Source of the DNA: an uncultured Caulobacterales bacterium
GTDB lineage: Bacteria; Pseudomonadota; Alphaproteobacteria; Caulobacterales; Caulobacteraceae
Assembly (NCBI GenBank): GCA_903900155.1
Contig: CAIUMD010000114.1
Span: forward strand, 1-64,000
Direction: 5' to 3'
Length of the DNA stretch: 64,000 bases
Of this stretch, positions 55,848 through 64,000 are shown one piece after another. The position numbers and the translations under genes were made by a program. The notes under the pieces were generated by a model. The model worked only from the letters and a program-made list of their open reading frames with translations. It had not been told where the DNA came from and did no database searches. Numbering within the stretch: position 1 is the stretch's first letter; every line of letters begins with the position of its first letter.

Positions 55848-56966
55848 ATGGATCAGGAACGATCGACTCGAACCGATGAGGCCAGCGCGCTGACGCTGGC
55901 CGACGGCCCCAACCGGCGCCGTTGGAGCCTGGTGTTCCTGTCGTACGTGCCGTTCTACTTCATCTCGTGGCTGTTCCGGAAACCCGGCGTCCTAGAGATC
56001 TCGGCCTCGATAGCGGGCCTCGCGGCCTTCCTGACGCTGTTCTACCTGATCTGGAGCCGCAAGGGCCGACCGGCGCTGTGGCAGGTGCTGGCGATCTACG
56101 CCATCGGCCTATCGCTGTCGGGCTTCAACACCGGCTGGAGCGTCTACACCATCTACGCCATGTCGTTCTCGGCGCGGATGGGTTCGCGGCGAATGGCGGT
56201 GCGGACCATGATCGGCATGGAACTGGTGCTGCTGGCGCTGGGTCCGTTCTTCATGAACTACAACTGGCCGGTCTGGGCCTCGGGCGTCCTGTTCGGCGGC
56301 ATCACCGGTTTCGCCGGCCTGATGCAGGCCGATATCGAGCGCAAGAACGAGGAACTGGCCCTGGCCCACGAGGAGGTCCGGGCCCTGGCCACAACGGCCG
56401 AGCGCGAGCGGATCTCCCGCGACCTGCACGATCTTCTGGGCCACACCCTGACCCTGGTGGCGGTGAAGGCCGAGCTGGCCGCCAAGCTGGTCAGCCGTGA
56501 CGCCCAGGCCGCCGAGCGCGAAATGGAGTCCGTCGCCGCCGCCGCTCGTGAAGCCCTGGCCGAGGTCCGCACCGCCGTCGTCGGCATGAAGGGCGCCTCG
56601 CTGACCACCGAGTTGGAACGCGCCAAGATCGCCCTGGCCGCCGCCAACATCCAGGCCGAAATCTTGGCCGCCGAGATCGACGGTTATCCCGGCCAGGAAG
56701 CGGTGCTGGCCATGGCGCTGCGCGAGGCCATCACCAACGTCATCCGCCACTCGGGCGCGACCCGCTGCCAGATCCGCGTGGCCCCCAGCCCCGTGGCCCT
56801 GACCCTCAGCATCGTCGACGACGGCAAGGGTGGGGGTCTGGCCGAGGGCTCGGGCCTGAAAGGCATGCGCACGCGCCTGTCGGCCATCGGCGGCGATCTC
56901 GACATCGTATCGGACAAGAGCGGGACGCGCCTGGTGGCGACGGCTCCCGTGGAGGCCCACCAGTGA
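55848..56966 (+). CDS. DesK-like membrane sensor histidine kinase
   Basis: About 372 residues: four to five transmembrane segments (residues 30-160) followed by a HisKA_3 dimerisation domain, ERERISRDLHDLLGHTLTLV (His about 197), and an HATPase with LREAITNVIRHSGATR and DDGKGGGLAEGSGLKGM. This layout matches DesK, the membrane-fluidity sensor. ATG 55848 is used; a GTG at 55818, two bases after the permease stop, is also possible. It overlaps the response regulator gene by 4 bases. Sensing membrane state or an exported lipophilic compound is inferred from family resemblance. Confidence 0.88.
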   Translation: MDQERSTRTDEASALTLADGPNRRRWSLVFLSYVPFYFISWLFRKPGVLEISASIAGLAAFLTLFYLIWSRKGRPALWQVLAIYAIGLSLSGFNTGWSVYTIYAMSFSARMGSRRMAVRTMIGMELVLLALGPFFMNYNWPVWASGVLFGGITGFAGLMQADIERKNEELALAHEEVRALATTAERERISRDLHDLLGHTLTLVAVKAELAAKLVSRDAQAAEREMESVAAAAREALAEVRTAVVGMKGASLTTELERAKIALAAANIQAEILAAEIDGYPGQEAVLAMALREAITNVIRHSGATRCQIRVAPSPVALTLSIVDDGKGGGLAEGSGLKGMRTRLSAIGGDLDIVSDKSGTRLVATAPVEAHQ

Positions 56967-57568
56967 TCCGCGTCGTCATCGCCGAAGACCAGAAGATGGT
57001 GCTGGGCGCCCTCAGCGCGCTGCTCGAGCTGGAGGGCGACATCCAGGTCGTGGGCCGCGCGCCCGACGGCCAGGCGGCCCTGGAGCTGGTGCGATCCGAA
57101 AAGCCCGACGTGCTGATCTCCGACATCGAGATGCCGCACCTGACCGGTATCGACGTCGCCTCGCGGCTCAAGGCCGACGGGGCGAGCACGCGGGTGCTGA
57201 TCGTCACCACCTTCGGCCGGCCGGGCTATCTGCGCCGGGCCATGGAGGCGGGTGTGAAGGGCTACCTGCTGAAGGACGGCCCCAGCAGCGTGCTGGCCGC
57301 CGCCGTCCGCACCATCGCCGCCGGGGGCAGGGCGATCGCGCCGGAGCTCTCCGAAGCCATCTGGGACGCCACGCCCGATCCGCTGACCGACCGCGAGCGC
57401 GAGATCCTACGCCTGGCCGAGGAGGGGCGCTCGAACAAGGACATCGCCGAGGTGCTGGACCTCTCGCCCGGCACGGTCCGCAACTACCTGTCCGAAGCCG
57501 CCCAGAAGCTGGGCGCGGCCAACCGGGTCGAGGCGGGGCGGATCGCGCGCTCGAACGGGTGGCTCTAG
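56963..57568 (+). CDS. NarL/DesR-like response regulator
   Basis: A 201-residue regulator with an N-terminal receiver (VVIAEDQKMVLGAL, ISDIEMPHLTGID with the phosphorylated Asp about 54, VTTFGRPGYLRRAMEAG, GYLLKDGP) and a C-terminal LuxR-type helix-turn-helix (LTDREREILRLAEEGRSNKDIAEVLDLSPGTVRNYLSEAAQKLGA). The start is GTG 56963, overlapping the kinase stop. It most resembles the DesR group and is the natural partner of the adjacent kinase and a candidate binder of the 21-bp motif. It ends in a CTAG overlap with the convergent symporter gene. Confidence 0.92.
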   Translation: MIRVVIAEDQKMVLGALSALLELEGDIQVVGRAPDGQAALELVRSEKPDVLISDIEMPHLTGIDVASRLKADGASTRVLIVTTFGRPGYLRRAMEAGVKGYLLKDGPSSVLAAAVRTIAAGGRAIAPELSEAIWDATPDPLTDREREILRLAEEGRSNKDIAEVLDLSPGTVRNYLSEAAQKLGAANRVEAGRIARSNGWL

Positions 57569-59136
57569 GCCCGTCCCCAGAGCTTCTCCCACTTCCAGCC
57601 GGTCAGGTCCTCGACGATCTGCCGGGACTCGGGGCTCTCGGCCTCGGTGGCGCCGGCGCGCAGGCGTTCGACCTCGTGGACCAGCACCGCATGGGTGCGG
57701 GCGTTGAGGTGGAAGCGCCATGAGATCAGCATGCCGGCGACCATCACGATCAGCGGGCCGCCGACCATGACCAGCACCAGGGCCTGGATGGCGGACGGCG
57801 TCTGCACGGGCATCGGTTGGCCCTTGGCGGCCGAGACGAAGCCGCCCAGGCCGATCAGGGTGGTGGTCACCAGGATCGCGCCGGACTGGGCGATCTTGCG
57901 CACGAAGGTCATGACCCCCGCGAAGATGCCTTCGCGCCGCTGGCCGGTAACCGCCTCGTCGACATCGGGCAGGTAGTTGTAGACGCCCCACGGCACGAAG
58001 TTCAGCGTGCCGCGACCCAGGCCCGCCAGGATGATCGGCGCGAACAGCCAGAACAGCACGGCCGGAGCCGCGCCGAGATTGAAGATGTTTCCGCCCAGGC
58101 CCGCCACGCCTTCGGCGAAGCCCGCCGGCTTGATCAGGTAGAAGGCCAGGAACAGCAGCAGGGCGGCGCTCACGAAGCTGATCGCCATGCGGTAGGCGGC
58201 GGTGGGGCCGGTGCGGATAATGACGCGGATGGCGATCATCACCGAGATCAGTTGGGCCACGTACAGGGTGGTCATCAGCTGCGAGATCAGCAGGGTCGAG
58301 CCCAGCATCACCGTGGCCACGAACAGCGGGAAGGCGGTGTTGAAGATGTCCTGGCTGATATAGCCGCCCAAATACAGCGACAGGTGCTGGCGGAAGGCCT
58401 TGATACGCAGGGTCGAGAACAGGTCGCGGAACATGTTGAACGGGATCAGCGCCGCCTTGCCCCAGTCCATGGGCTGGGGCTGGATCAGCTTTTCGGCCTC
58501 GGTGTAGGGGCGCTCCCAGGACAGCAGCACGACGATCGTCACGACGATGCTGAACAGCACGCCGAAGATGCCGGCCATGATCAGGAAGGTATTGGGCGAA
58601 TCCTTGCCGCCGAAGTGGCTGATGATCAGGGTCGGCAGGTACGAGGCCAGGATCGCCGAGCTCTGGGCGATCAGCATCCGCGCGCCGGCGAACTTTGCCT
58701 TCTCCTTGTAATCCTTCGTCATTTCCGCCGCGAGGGTTTCCCATGGGATCAGGAACATCGTGTACAGGAACTCGAAGAAGACGAAGGTGATCAGGTAGTA
58801 GGCGAAGGTCTGGCCCGTCACGAAGATCAGGGCGAAGGCCGGCAGCAGCGGGATGGTGATGATCAGGAAGATCTTCCGCCGGCCGATCCTGCGGCCCACC
58901 CAAGTGTGGCGCAGGTTGTCGGAGATGTAGCCGATGAGCGGGCAGGTGATGGCTTCCAACAGGCGAGGCAGGCCCAGGATCAGGCCCGTCTCCACCGGCG
59001 ACAGCCCGCAGAAGGTGATGAAGAAATAGGCCAGCCAGCCGGTGATCACCGCCTGCGCGCCGGCCCCCAGCATGTCGCCGGAACCCCAGCCCCAATAGTT
59101 CACCCAGGTGGGTTTGCGGACGTCGGAGGTGGCCAT
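57565..59136 (-). CDS. GPH-family (MelB-like) sugar:cation symporter
   Basis: A 523-residue inner-membrane transporter with about 12 hydrophobic segments. The N-terminal WVNYWGWGSGDMLGAGAQAVITGWLAYFF, LPRLLEAITCPLIGYISDNLRHTWVGRRIGRRK and PWETLAAEMTKDYKEKAK match glycoside-pentoside-hexuronide symporters. It lies upstream of GH105 and GH43-GH35 genes, so an oligosaccharide from rhamnogalacturonan is a likely substrate. The C-terminal ~40 residues are charged and cytoplasmic. GH105, transcribed in the same direction, precedes it. Confidence 0.88.
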   Translation of the reverse strand: MATSDVRKPTWVNYWGWGSGDMLGAGAQAVITGWLAYFFITFCGLSPVETGLILGLPRLLEAITCPLIGYISDNLRHTWVGRRIGRRKIFLIITIPLLPAFALIFVTGQTFAYYLITFVFFEFLYTMFLIPWETLAAEMTKDYKEKAKFAGARMLIAQSSAILASYLPTLIISHFGGKDSPNTFLIMAGIFGVLFSIVVTIVVLLSWERPYTEAEKLIQPQPMDWGKAALIPFNMFRDLFSTLRIKAFRQHLSLYLGGYISQDIFNTAFPLFVATVMLGSTLLISQLMTTLYVAQLISVMIAIRVIIRTGPTAAYRMAISFVSAALLLFLAFYLIKPAGFAEGVAGLGGNIFNLGAAPAVLFWLFAPIILAGLGRGTLNFVPWGVYNYLPDVDEAVTGQRREGIFAGVMTFVRKIAQSGAILVTTTLIGLGGFVSAAKGQPMPVQTPSAIQALVLVMVGGPLIVMVAGMLISWRFHLNARTHAVLVHEVERLRAGATEAESPESRQIVEDLTGWKWEKLWGRA

Positions 59137-59304
59137 CTTGTCTTCCCCCTGTGGGCGGGGTCTGGCGCCCCGTCTACGGTGTTTGTTGGGGCGAAGACCT
59201 CGTCCTTCGACAAGCTCAGGATGAGGTCTTGTTATTGCCCGTGCCTATCCATGGTCCTCATCCAGAGCCCGTCGAAGGACGAGGACCACGCACTGAGTTG
59301 GACG
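59137..59304. repeat. Two inverted REP-like palindromic units
   Basis: Unit 1 (59194-59230) has arms AAGACCTC / GAGGTCTT and unit 2 (59252-59288) has arms TGGTCCTC / GAGGACCA. Both contain a variant of TCGAAGGACGAGG and its partner CCTCATCC, in opposite orientation. This is a repeat type widespread between genes in alphaproteobacteria. It may end transcription between GH105 and the symporter or stabilise the message. Confidence 0.6.
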
Positions 59305-60414
59305 TCAGATAAACGTCCGCTGGAACTCGCCGAGCGCCAGCATGGCCAGCGATTGGCCGTACGGCATCGAGGTCAGCGGGATGTCCTTGTAGCCCTGGAT
59401 CGTGTCGAACACCGGGGTGCCGAACGAGACCTGCTGCAGTTCGCCCGCCTCATCGATATTGGCCAGCACGCCCTTGATGGCGCGGATGGCGACGGGCTCG
59501 TATTCCTTGCCGATGTAGCGCTTACGGACGGCCTTCAGGATCCCGTAGGCGAAACCGGCCGTGGCCGAGGCCTCCAGATACGAGGTCTTGTCGTTGATAA
59601 TCGTATGCCAGAGGCCCGTCTCGGCGTCCTGGAACTCGGTGAGCGCCTTGATCTGGGCCTCCAGGGCGTCGATCAGGAAGGCGCGCAGGCCATCGCCCGG
59701 CTTCAGGTCCAGCAGCTCGATGAACTCGGGGATGGCGATCGTCACCCAGCAGTTCCCGCGCGCCCAAAGGGCGTCGGCGAAGTTGTGACGGCCCAGGAAG
59801 GTCCAGCCGTGGAACCACAGGCCGGTCTTGCGGTCGGCCAGGTACTTGATGTGGACCATGAACTGGCGTTTGGCCTCCTCGACGAAGTCGGGGCGGTCGA
59901 TCAGCAGGCCGATCTTGGCCAGCGGCAGCACGCTCATCATCAGCGTGTCGTCCCACAGCTGCTGCGGGTTCTCGCTGTTGAAGACGATGTGCTGGAAGCC
60001 GCCTTCCTCGGTGCGCGGGCCCTCGTACATGACGTAGTCGGCCCAGGTCTCCAGATAGGGGATGTAGGTGTGGTCGCCGGTGGCCTCGTACAGATAGGCC
60101 AGGGTCAGGAAGGGCGAGACGGTGTTGATGTTCTTGGTCGGGGTGCCCGCCTCGAAGCGGTCGGCGAACCATTTGACCATGATGTCGAAGGCGCGCTCGT
60201 CGCCATGCATCTCGTACTGCTTCCACAGGCCGTACAGGCCCACGCCGTGGGTCCACTCCCAGTCGTTCCAGCCCTTGGTGTCGATGACGCGGCCGTCGTC
60301 CAGGCGCAGCAGGAACTCGCCGGTCTCGTCGGTGATGTCGACCAGGTTGCTGATCAGCGCGGCGATCTTGGCCTTGATGTCCTTGGCGTCGATGCCGTGG
60401 GCGAAATTGGGCAC
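59305..60414 (-). CDS. GH105 unsaturated rhamnogalacturonyl hydrolase
   Basis: A 369-residue (alpha/alpha)6-barrel enzyme that removes the unsaturated uronic acid left by lyases at the end of rhamnogalacturonan fragments. Motifs include WNDWEWTHGVGLYGL, QLWDDTLMM (catalytic Asp about 155), WFHGWTF, ARGNCWV and FAYGILKAVRK, typical of GH88/GH105. It has no signal peptide, so it acts in the cytoplasm on imported fragments, consistent with the neighbouring symporter. Confidence 0.9.
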   Translation of the reverse strand: MPNFAHGIDAKDIKAKIAALISNLVDITDETGEFLLRLDDGRVIDTKGWNDWEWTHGVGLYGLWKQYEMHGDERAFDIMVKWFADRFEAGTPTKNINTVSPFLTLAYLYEATGDHTYIPYLETWADYVMYEGPRTEEGGFQHIVFNSENPQQLWDDTLMMSVLPLAKIGLLIDRPDFVEEAKRQFMVHIKYLADRKTGLWFHGWTFLGRHNFADALWARGNCWVTIAIPEFIELLDLKPGDGLRAFLIDALEAQIKALTEFQDAETGLWHTIINDKTSYLEASATAGFAYGILKAVRKRYIGKEYEPVAIRAIKGVLANIDEAGELQQVSFGTPVFDTIQGYKDIPLTSMPYGQSLAMLALGEFQRTFI

Positions 60415-60436
60415 GGTAGTCTCCAGTCGTCGGGTA

Positions 60437-63400
60437 TCAGGGTTTGAAGTCGGGGGCGGGCACGCGGGCGACGGGGACGCCGCCGCGCACGGTCCGCAGG
60501 GTCACGAGCTTGACGGCCTCCAGCGCGTCGCCGGGGGCGCCGTCGCTGGTCACGGCCAGGGCGATGGTGTTCTTGCCTTGCAGATCGATAATGCCGCTCG
60601 GCAGGACGAAGGTGCGCTGCGGGCCGACATGGGCGATGAACTGGCCCATGTTCCAGCCATTGACGAAGATCAGCACGCGGTAGCGCTTGCCGGGCGAGCG
60701 CGGCTTGTCGGGATCGCCGATGGTCAGGCCTAGGGTGGTGTCCTGATCCTTGGGCAAAGCTAGGTCGAAGCTGGTTCGGTACCAGGTGGTTCCGGCATAG
60801 GGCTTGGCGTCACCCATGTCGGCCTTGGTCCAGGACGCGTCCGGGAAGCCCGGCAGGTGCCAGCCCTCGCGCTCGCCGTACTGGCCGCCGTTGTTGGCGT
60901 TGCCGCGCACCGGGTCCTGGATGTCCTCGCCGCCCTTGTTTCCCTGGATCTTCCAGGCGATCGGCAAGGCGAAGCTGTAGGTTCCCGGGCCCGATAGCGA
61001 GGCCGAGACCAGGCCGCGGGCCTCCTTGTGGAAGTCGTCGGCGTCGAGGTCCCAGTTGTGGCCGTTGTTGCGGACCATGACCGACAGCACGTGCTCGCCC
61101 GTCCCGCGCAGGTCTTTCGGCAGCTTGAAGGTCGCCACGCCCGTGGTGATCGGGCGGGGCAGGCCGCCGTCAAGCTCGTGTTGCCCCAGGAAGCGGCCGT
61201 CCAGCCAGACCTGCAGCATCCCCGCGCCGCCGGCCCCGTAGTGCAGGGTTAGGGTGTCGATATTGGCCTGGCCCTGGTAGCGGCCGCGATACCAGACGTC
61301 GCCCTGGTGGAAGCCGTAGGTGCTCATGTCCAGCGCCGGCTGGCCGGTGGGGCCGCGCACGGTCGAACCGCTGCGGCGGCCCTCGGCCTTCAGCCAGGCG
61401 GCGTCGTCGAACTTGGGATCGGCCTCGGGCGAGCCGGGGGCGGTCTTCCAGTCCAGCTTGGCCAGGTCGGGCAAGGTGATCGCGCCGGGACCGGCCAGGG
61501 CCTTGTCGGCAAGAAGGCTGCCCGAGGGGCTGGCCTTGGCCGCGACCTTGGCCCCGTTCCAGCGGATGGACGTCACGGCCTTGGGCGCGAAGACCTCCAG
61601 CGGACTGTCGGTTTCGGTGTCGCCGGTCAGGGACAGGATCCCGCCCTTGGTCGCGTCGCTGCGAACCAGGCCGGGGCCACGCACAAGGGCGTTCTCACGC
61701 TTCCAGAAGGTCTGGCCCGTCTCGGCGTCGGCCAGCAGCAGGGTCAGGGGCGGGCGACCGCCGCCGGTGATCCGCACGCGGGCCAGGCCCTTGTGCTGGT
61801 AGGTCAGTTTCAGGTCGCCCTTGGCGGCGTCGAAGACCGAGGTGATGTCACCCTCAAGCACCTCGACCTTCGGCGCGGAGGCATAGCGCAGCACCGTCTC
61901 GCCCGCCTCGCCGGCGCGGCCGTAGAGCAGGGCGAGATCGCCGTCGTTCCACTTGAGGTGCGTCTGGATCTCGGACGTCGAATAGACCAGCCGCTGGCCG
62001 CCCAGGTCGTAGCTGGCCATCAGCATCTTGCTGTCCTGGCCCTTGATCCGCGAGGGGACCACGTACTCGCCGTCGCGGGTCTTCAGCTTGAAGGTGAAGG
62101 CCTCGTCGCCCGTGGCGCTGCTGGGGTTGTGGACCACGACATAGAGATGGCCGCCGGTCTCGGCGTTGACGTTGTGATAGACGCGGACCTTGTCGTTGGA
62201 CGGAACGACGGCCTCGCCCTTGTCCATGCGGGTCAGGTCGGGGACGGCGGCGATGAACTCGCCCATCTGCTTGGTCACCCGGATCTTGTCGCGCAGGCCA
62301 CGCGCCTCGTCGATCGCCGAGCCGTAGTCGTAGGATGTGAACACCACCGGGGCCGGCAGCCAGCCCCAACTGGTCCCGCCATAGGTCATGTAGAAGCTTT
62401 GCAGCGTGATGCCGTTGGCGATGTTGGCGCCGTAGAACACCCGCTGATAGCCGACGCCGCGATGGATGGCGGTGCAGTCGTAGTCGCCGTTGCTGCCCCA
62501 GTAGTCGAACCAGCCGCCGCCGAACTCGGCCAGGAAGCCGGGGGTGTTGGGGCTGGCCGAGGCCCCGCCCTTGGCGCCGCCGGGACCGTAGAGGCCCCAG
62601 TCCGGCGCGACGCCGGGGCTAGAGGGCTTGGAGTCCACGCGGCAGCTGCCGCCCGGATAGCCGTCGAAAGCGTAGAGGTCGTTGGGGCCCTCGACCGTGC
62701 CCGGCACGTCGGAGCCCTTCGGCGCCCAGTAGCCGTTGCGGCCCTTGTCGTTGTGGAAGATCGGGACGGTGATGCCATCCGCCTTGGCCTTGTCGTACAG
62801 CCACTTCATGTAGCGCTGCTGCGGGGCGCCGACGACGTCCAGCTCGTTCTCGATCTGGTGGGCGATGACCGTGCCCTGGCCCGTGGTCAGCTGGTGGCGG
62901 GCGATGACGGCGTTGATGCGGGTCAGCCACTCGTCCGAGGCCTGGATATATTCCGGCGCGTCGGTGCGGGCGCGAGCGGCCTGATTGACCATCCAGCCGG
63001 GGAAGCCGCCCCGGGTCAGCTCGGCGTTCACGTAAGGTCCGGCGCGGGTGATGACGTACAGGCCTTCTTCCTTGGCCATGGTCAGCACGCGGTCCATGTC
63101 GCGCACGCCGCTGAAGTCGTAGACCCCCTGCTTGGGCGAGTGGTAGCCCCAGTCGAAATAGATCGCGACCGTGTTGTAGCCGCTGGCCTTCATCTTCTGG
63201 AGGATGTCGCGCCAGAGATCCGGGCTGGGTACGCGGAAGGGATGGAACTCGCCGCCCCACGAGAAGATGCGCTGGCCGTCGACCTTTAGCGAGTACTTGT
63301 CCCAGGTGATCTTGTGGGCTTGTGCCGGCTTGGCCGCGACTGCCTGATCGCCGCCTTCCTTCAGCACCGTGAAATGGCGCACCGTGCCCGAAAGCTCAGG

Positions 63401-64000
63401 CAGTTCAGCCTTCTGGCTCCAGGTCCTGAAGCCGTCCTTGCTGTCGGAGTACCAGTAGCGCTTGTCCTGGTACGCGTCGAAATAGATCCGCCAGGCGCCG
63501 TCGGGCGTGCGGCTCATGGCCGGGCCTTCCAGGTAGCGGCCCCAGCCGGCCCAGTCGCCGGTTCCCTTCGGGGCCCACGGGCCATCTAGCGACGGGGCGG
63601 TGTAGAGCTCGATGAACTTGGTCGTCTCGTTCTTGGCGAAGGCCTGGTACTGGCCGTCCTGACGCACCACGAACGTGTCGATGAAGTTCGGGCCCAGGCC
63701 CGACAGGATCTTGGGCGCGCTCCAGCTGGCCAGCGCGGCGTCGGTCGCGACGATGCGGTAGGGCTGGAACTGGCCGGCGATGCCGGTGGTCGAGACCGAC
63801 AGGATCAGGCTGATCGAGCCGTCCTGGTCGACGAACCACTCCGGCGCCCAGCTATTGGTCGCGCCCGCCACATCGATATTCACGTCGCGCAGGAAGGTCC
63901 AGTCGACCATGTCCTGGCTGCGGGCCAGGCCGATCGTGTCGCCGGTCCAGCCGGTGGTGTAGGCGACATAGTACCAGCCGTCCGTATGCTTCATCACGCT
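60437..64000 (-). CDS. GH43-GH35 fusion enzyme (N-terminus beyond the window)
   Basis: The frame is open at the right edge, so the start is outside. The visible ~1187 residues begin inside a five-bladed beta-propeller of GH43 type (IGLARSQDMVDWTF, NSWAPEWFVDQDGSISLILS, RYLEGPAMSRTPDG with a candidate catalytic Glu). From about visible residue 240 a GH35 beta-galactosidase follows: WGGEFHPFRVPSPDLWRDIL, acid/base Glu in IAHQIENELD and nucleophile Glu in FLAEFGGGWFDYWG. C-terminal beta-sandwich domains (VWLDGRFLGQHEL, VLIFVNGWNMGQFIAHVGPQ) complete it. A fused galactosidase and arabinosidase/xylosidase-like module suggests attack on arabinogalactan side chains of pectin. Export cannot be judged without the N-terminus. 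Confidence 0.88.
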   Translation of the reverse strand, partial: SVMKHTDGWYYVAYTTGWTGDTIGLARSQDMVDWTFLRDVNIDVAGATNSWAPEWFVDQDGSISLILSVSTTGIAGQFQPYRIVATDAALASWSAPKILSGLGPNFIDTFVVRQDGQYQAFAKNETTKFIELYTAPSLDGPWAPKGTGDWAGWGRYLEGPAMSRTPDGAWRIYFDAYQDKRYWYSDSKDGFRTWSQKAELPELSGTVRHFTVLKEGGDQAVAAKPAQAHKITWDKYSLKVDGQRIFSWGGEFHPFRVPSPDLWRDILQKMKASGYNTVAIYFDWGYHSPKQGVYDFSGVRDMDRVLTMAKEEGLYVITRAGPYVNAELTRGGFPGWMVNQAARARTDAPEYIQASDEWLTRINAVIARHQLTTGQGTVIAHQIENELDVVGAPQQRYMKWLYDKAKADGITVPIFHNDKGRNGYWAPKGSDVPGTVEGPNDLYAFDGYPGGSCRVDSKPSSPGVAPDWGLYGPGGAKGGASASPNTPGFLAEFGGGWFDYWGSNGDYDCTAIHRGVGYQRVFYGANIANGITLQSFYMTYGGTSWGWLPAPVVFTSYDYGSAIDEARGLRDKIRVTKQMGEFIAAVPDLTRMDKGEAVVPSNDKVRVYHNVNAETGGHLYVVVHNPSSATGDEAFTFKLKTRDGEYVVPSRIKGQDSKMLMASYDLGGQRLVYSTSEIQTHLKWNDGDLALLYGRAGEAGETVLRYASAPKVEVLEGDITSVFDAAKGDLKLTYQHKGLARVRITGGGRPPLTLLLADAETGQTFWKRENALVRGPGLVRSDATKGGILSLTGDTETDSPLEVFAPKAVTSIRWNGAKVAAKASPSGSLLADKALAGPGAITLPDLAKLDWKTAPGSPEADPKFDDAAWLKAEGRRSGSTVRGPTGQPALDMSTYGFHQGDVWYRGRYQGQANIDTLTLHYGAGGAGMLQVWLDGRFLGQHELDGGLPRPITTGVATFKLPKDLRGTGEHVLSVMVRNNGHNWDLDADDFHKEARGLVSASLSGPGTYSFALPIAWKIQGNKGGEDIQDPVRGNANNGGQYGEREGWHLPGFPDASWTKADMGDAKPYAGTTWYRTSFDLALPKDQDTTLGLTIGDPDKPRSPGKRYRVLIFVNGWNMGQFIAHVGPQRTFVLPSGIIDLQGKNTIALAVTSDGAPGDALEAVKLVTLRTVRGGVPVARVPAPDFKP

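Noticed and set aside
57817-60447. 876-codon open frame on the plus strand opposite the symporter and GH105
   Set aside because: It crosses two real genes and a REP-like intergenic region, and shows no coding motif.
61307-63289. 660-codon open frame on the plus strand opposite the GH35 gene
   Set aside because: It is antisense to conserved catalytic regions and has no recognisable domain.

Overview
The window is GC-rich, gene-dense chromosomal DNA from an alphaproteobacterium that looks like Caulobacter or a close relative. The evidence is three large TonB-dependent receptors of the Xanthomonas/Caulobacter (TonB-Xanth-Caul) type, CtrA-like boxes (TTAA-N7-TTAA), GPH and ACS-type sugar transporters, and many short gene overlaps. 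No tool was run; family names come from reading motifs and identities are by-eye estimates.

Layout. 1-140: left end of an IS66-like insertion sequence. 186-3257: a DUF1800-DUF1501 pair in which the DUF1800 gene is unusually AT-rich. 3258-3805: an AT-rich intergenic stretch and tRNA-Cys. 3885-7301: nucleotide-sugar genes (manC, rmlD, rmlA). 7490-14694: a pectin locus with a receptor, a frameshifted two-domain esterase, a GH28 polygalacturonase and two decayed gene remnants, then an AraC regulator. 16113-27666: a second uronate/pectin locus with a receptor, a divergent ACS-type permease, an unrecognised secreted protein, a beta-helix protein, a carboxylesterase, a LysR regulator and kdgD. 27834-30907: a second DUF1800-DUF1501 pair, directly downstream of a compact type IV secretion operon (30974-38543; virB1-2-3-4-6-9-10-11, with no virB5, virB7, virB8 or virD4). 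39042-44272: a MarR regulator, a DUF6894 protein, a third receptor and a pectin methylesterase. 44279-53931: an OMP-type TonB receptor, a fatty acid hydroxylase/sterol desaturase family protein, UDP-glucuronate decarboxylase, FadE-type acyl-CoA dehydrogenase and a hybrid histidine kinase. 54144-57568: an ABC exporter with a DesK/DesR-like two-component system. 57565-64000: a GPH symporter, GH105 and a GH43-GH35 fusion cut by the window edge.

How it fits together. The receptors would import pectic oligosaccharides, secreted GH28, CE8 and esterase enzymes would trim the polymer, GH105 and GH35/GH43 would act on rhamnogalacturonan and its side chains, permeases would take up uronates or short oligosaccharides, and KdgD would send oxidised uronate to 2-oxoglutarate semialdehyde. 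A 17-bp near-palindrome, identical apart from orientation, sits in front of receptors 1 and 3 and suggests one regulator for both. Separately, the virB operon and the distant DUF1800-A operon share two upstream motifs, one resembling a CtrA box, which suggests that the secretion system and the DUF1800/DUF1501 proteins are co-regulated and may work together. A 21-bp sequence is shared by the ABC-exporter promoter and the intergenic region in front of the desaturase-family gene, and it points to a DesR-like regulon.
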